From Porticoccaceae bacterium LTM1 (GTDB taxonomy: Bacteria > Pseudomonadota > Gammaproteobacteria > Pseudomonadales > Porticoccaceae), in NCBI GenBank assembly GCA_030252795.1, contig CP127080.1, forward strand, positions 1,748,501 to 1,812,500: a DNA stretch of 64,000 bases, read 5' to 3'. The notes under the pieces are model-generated. The model had not been told where the DNA came from, made no database searches, and worked only from the letters and a program-made list of their open reading frames with translations. Within the stretch, counting starts at the first letter, position 1; each line of letters opens with the position of its first letter. This document shows, in pieces, positions 63,292 to 64,000 of the stretch. A program made the position numbers and the translations under genes.

Positions 63292-64000
63292 ATGCGTATT
63301 TGGCAATTGATTTTTGTAGTAATGTTACTTGGCTGCCAGGATAACATTGAGCACACAGAATCTCCTGATGCGGCACCAGCGCTCTGTACAGAAGCCTGGT
63401 TCATCTCGGTTGAGCAAAAAGTGACAACAGGAGATGGCGCTGGTCATGGCCCGGACATAGGTTCAGAGGAGTGGAAGTCAGTAGTGGAATTCAAGTTGAA
63501 AGTACGTGGCAATCCAGATGTCCCCGCCCGCAATAGCGAAAGCTGGTGCCGTTACATTGATAACTTGCTCGCCACAAAAGGCGAATCGGATACAACAGTT
63601 GATACTAAAAACCCGGTTACCTTCAATCCCTCATTTGATTGCAGCACAGTTTCCCCGGGCAGCATTCCAGCACTTATCTGTGAAAGCCCCACCCTGTCCG
63701 GGCTGGATCGTAAACTTGCAGAAGTGTACGCCGCCGCACTAAAAATAGCGGTTAACGAACAGCCACCAACTCTCAAAGCCGAGCAGCGAGGCTGGATCAA
63801 GGGGCGTGACGACTGCTGGAAATCGGAAGATAAATTGCAGTGTGTTGAAACACTCTACCTGCGTCGCATAGCCGAGCTGCAAGCCCGCTATCGCCTGGTT
63901 TCATTCAAGGGGCCTGTGCGTTATACCTGTGAAGGAAATCCCGCCAATGAAGTGGTAGTGACTTTTTACGACACCGAACCCGCAACTCTCATTGCAGAAC
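63292..64000 (+). CDS. Lipoprotein with LprI-like and MliC-like lysozyme-inhibitor domains (partial, runs off window)
   Basis: The first 236 residues are visible and the gene continues past 64000. AAGGAG lies upstream of the ATG. The lipobox LLGC puts the lipid on Cys15 of MRIWQLIFVVMLLGCQ. An unassigned region (about 30-110) is followed by a DUF1311/LprI-like domain (FDCSTVSPGSIPALICESP, LDRKLAEVYAAALK, EQRGWIKGRDDC, CVETLYLRRIAEL). Then comes the start of an MliC-like domain (VRYTCEGNPANEVVVTFYDTEPATLIAE). Both domain types occur in lysozyme-inhibiting proteins. An envelope protection role is inferred. Confidence 0.85.
   Translation, partial: MRIWQLIFVVMLLGCQDNIEHTESPDAAPALCTEAWFISVEQKVTTGDGAGHGPDIGSEEWKSVVEFKLKVRGNPDVPARNSESWCRYIDNLLATKGESDTTVDTKNPVTFNPSFDCSTVSPGSIPALICESPTLSGLDRKLAEVYAAALKIAVNEQPPTLKAEQRGWIKGRDDCWKSEDKLQCVETLYLRRIAELQARYRLVSFKGPVRYTCEGNPANEVVVTFYDTEPATLIAE

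Overview
The window is about 64 kb of chromosomal DNA from a motile, probably aquatic gammaproteobacterium. The placement rests on CheZ, sigma-54 and sigma-28 type flagellar promoters, an Xps-ordered type II secretion system (T2SS), the trhP and cmoM wobble-uridine modification genes, and RsmE. The genus cannot be named from the sequence alone. There are no phage genes, CRISPR arrays or complete insertion sequences.

Positions 1-25.8 kb, nearly all minus strand, form a secretion and surface-protein locus. A complete gspE-F-G-H-I-J-K-L-M-(C/N)-D operon is followed by a 1792-residue repeat protein, a smaller exported protein, gspA-gspB, and a second large repeat protein of about 1047 residues. 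The two large proteins share a plan: an N-terminal hydrophobic anchor, a similar head region, Ig-like or prealbumin-like repeats, and a TPG(F/Y)WKN C-terminal module. Four sequences resembling cyclic-di-GMP-I (GEMM) riboswitches lie on the same strand. One precedes the 1792-residue gene, two lie upstream of the other giant gene, and one at the left edge must serve a gene outside the window. Three of them carry a near-identical promoter, and two belong to a duplicated module of about 385 bp. A candidate structured RNA closed by a perfect 15-bp stem lies between two of the riboswitches. The most interesting reading is a c-di-GMP-controlled, T2SS-linked surface or matrix protein system.

Positions 25.9-38.6 kb hold housekeeping and miscellaneous genes. 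They include a DUF819 membrane protein, a DUF3667 protein, trhP, a J-domain protein, cmoM, a tRNA-Arg(CCU) locus with a truncated tRNA copy, a class III aminotransferase, a GIY-YIG-like protein, rsmE, a CBS protein, a GFA protein, a KamA-type radical SAM aminomutase and a YbjN-like protein. Small palindromic repeats and a MITE-like element lie between them.

Positions 38.7-52.5 kb hold a chemotaxis and flagellar-switch cluster. A minus-strand operon fliM-fliN-cheA-cheW-mcp-STAS-cheR-cheD-cheB-fliG starts at a convincing sigma-54 promoter. The divergent cheY-cheZ pair has a sigma-28 type promoter and is followed by a PAS-containing (Aer-like) chemoreceptor.

Positions 52.6-55.3 kb carry arsR, an arsenic-associated GAPDH and arsJ, the arsenate efflux pathway through 1-arseno-3-phosphoglycerate. 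Positions 55.5-62.8 kb carry a solute-binding protein, an 1814-residue hybrid phosphorelay kinase with two further solute-binding domains, and an REC-HD-GYP response regulator predicted to degrade c-di-GMP. The right edge holds a small possible ORF and the start of an LprI/MliC-type lipoprotein gene that runs off the window.
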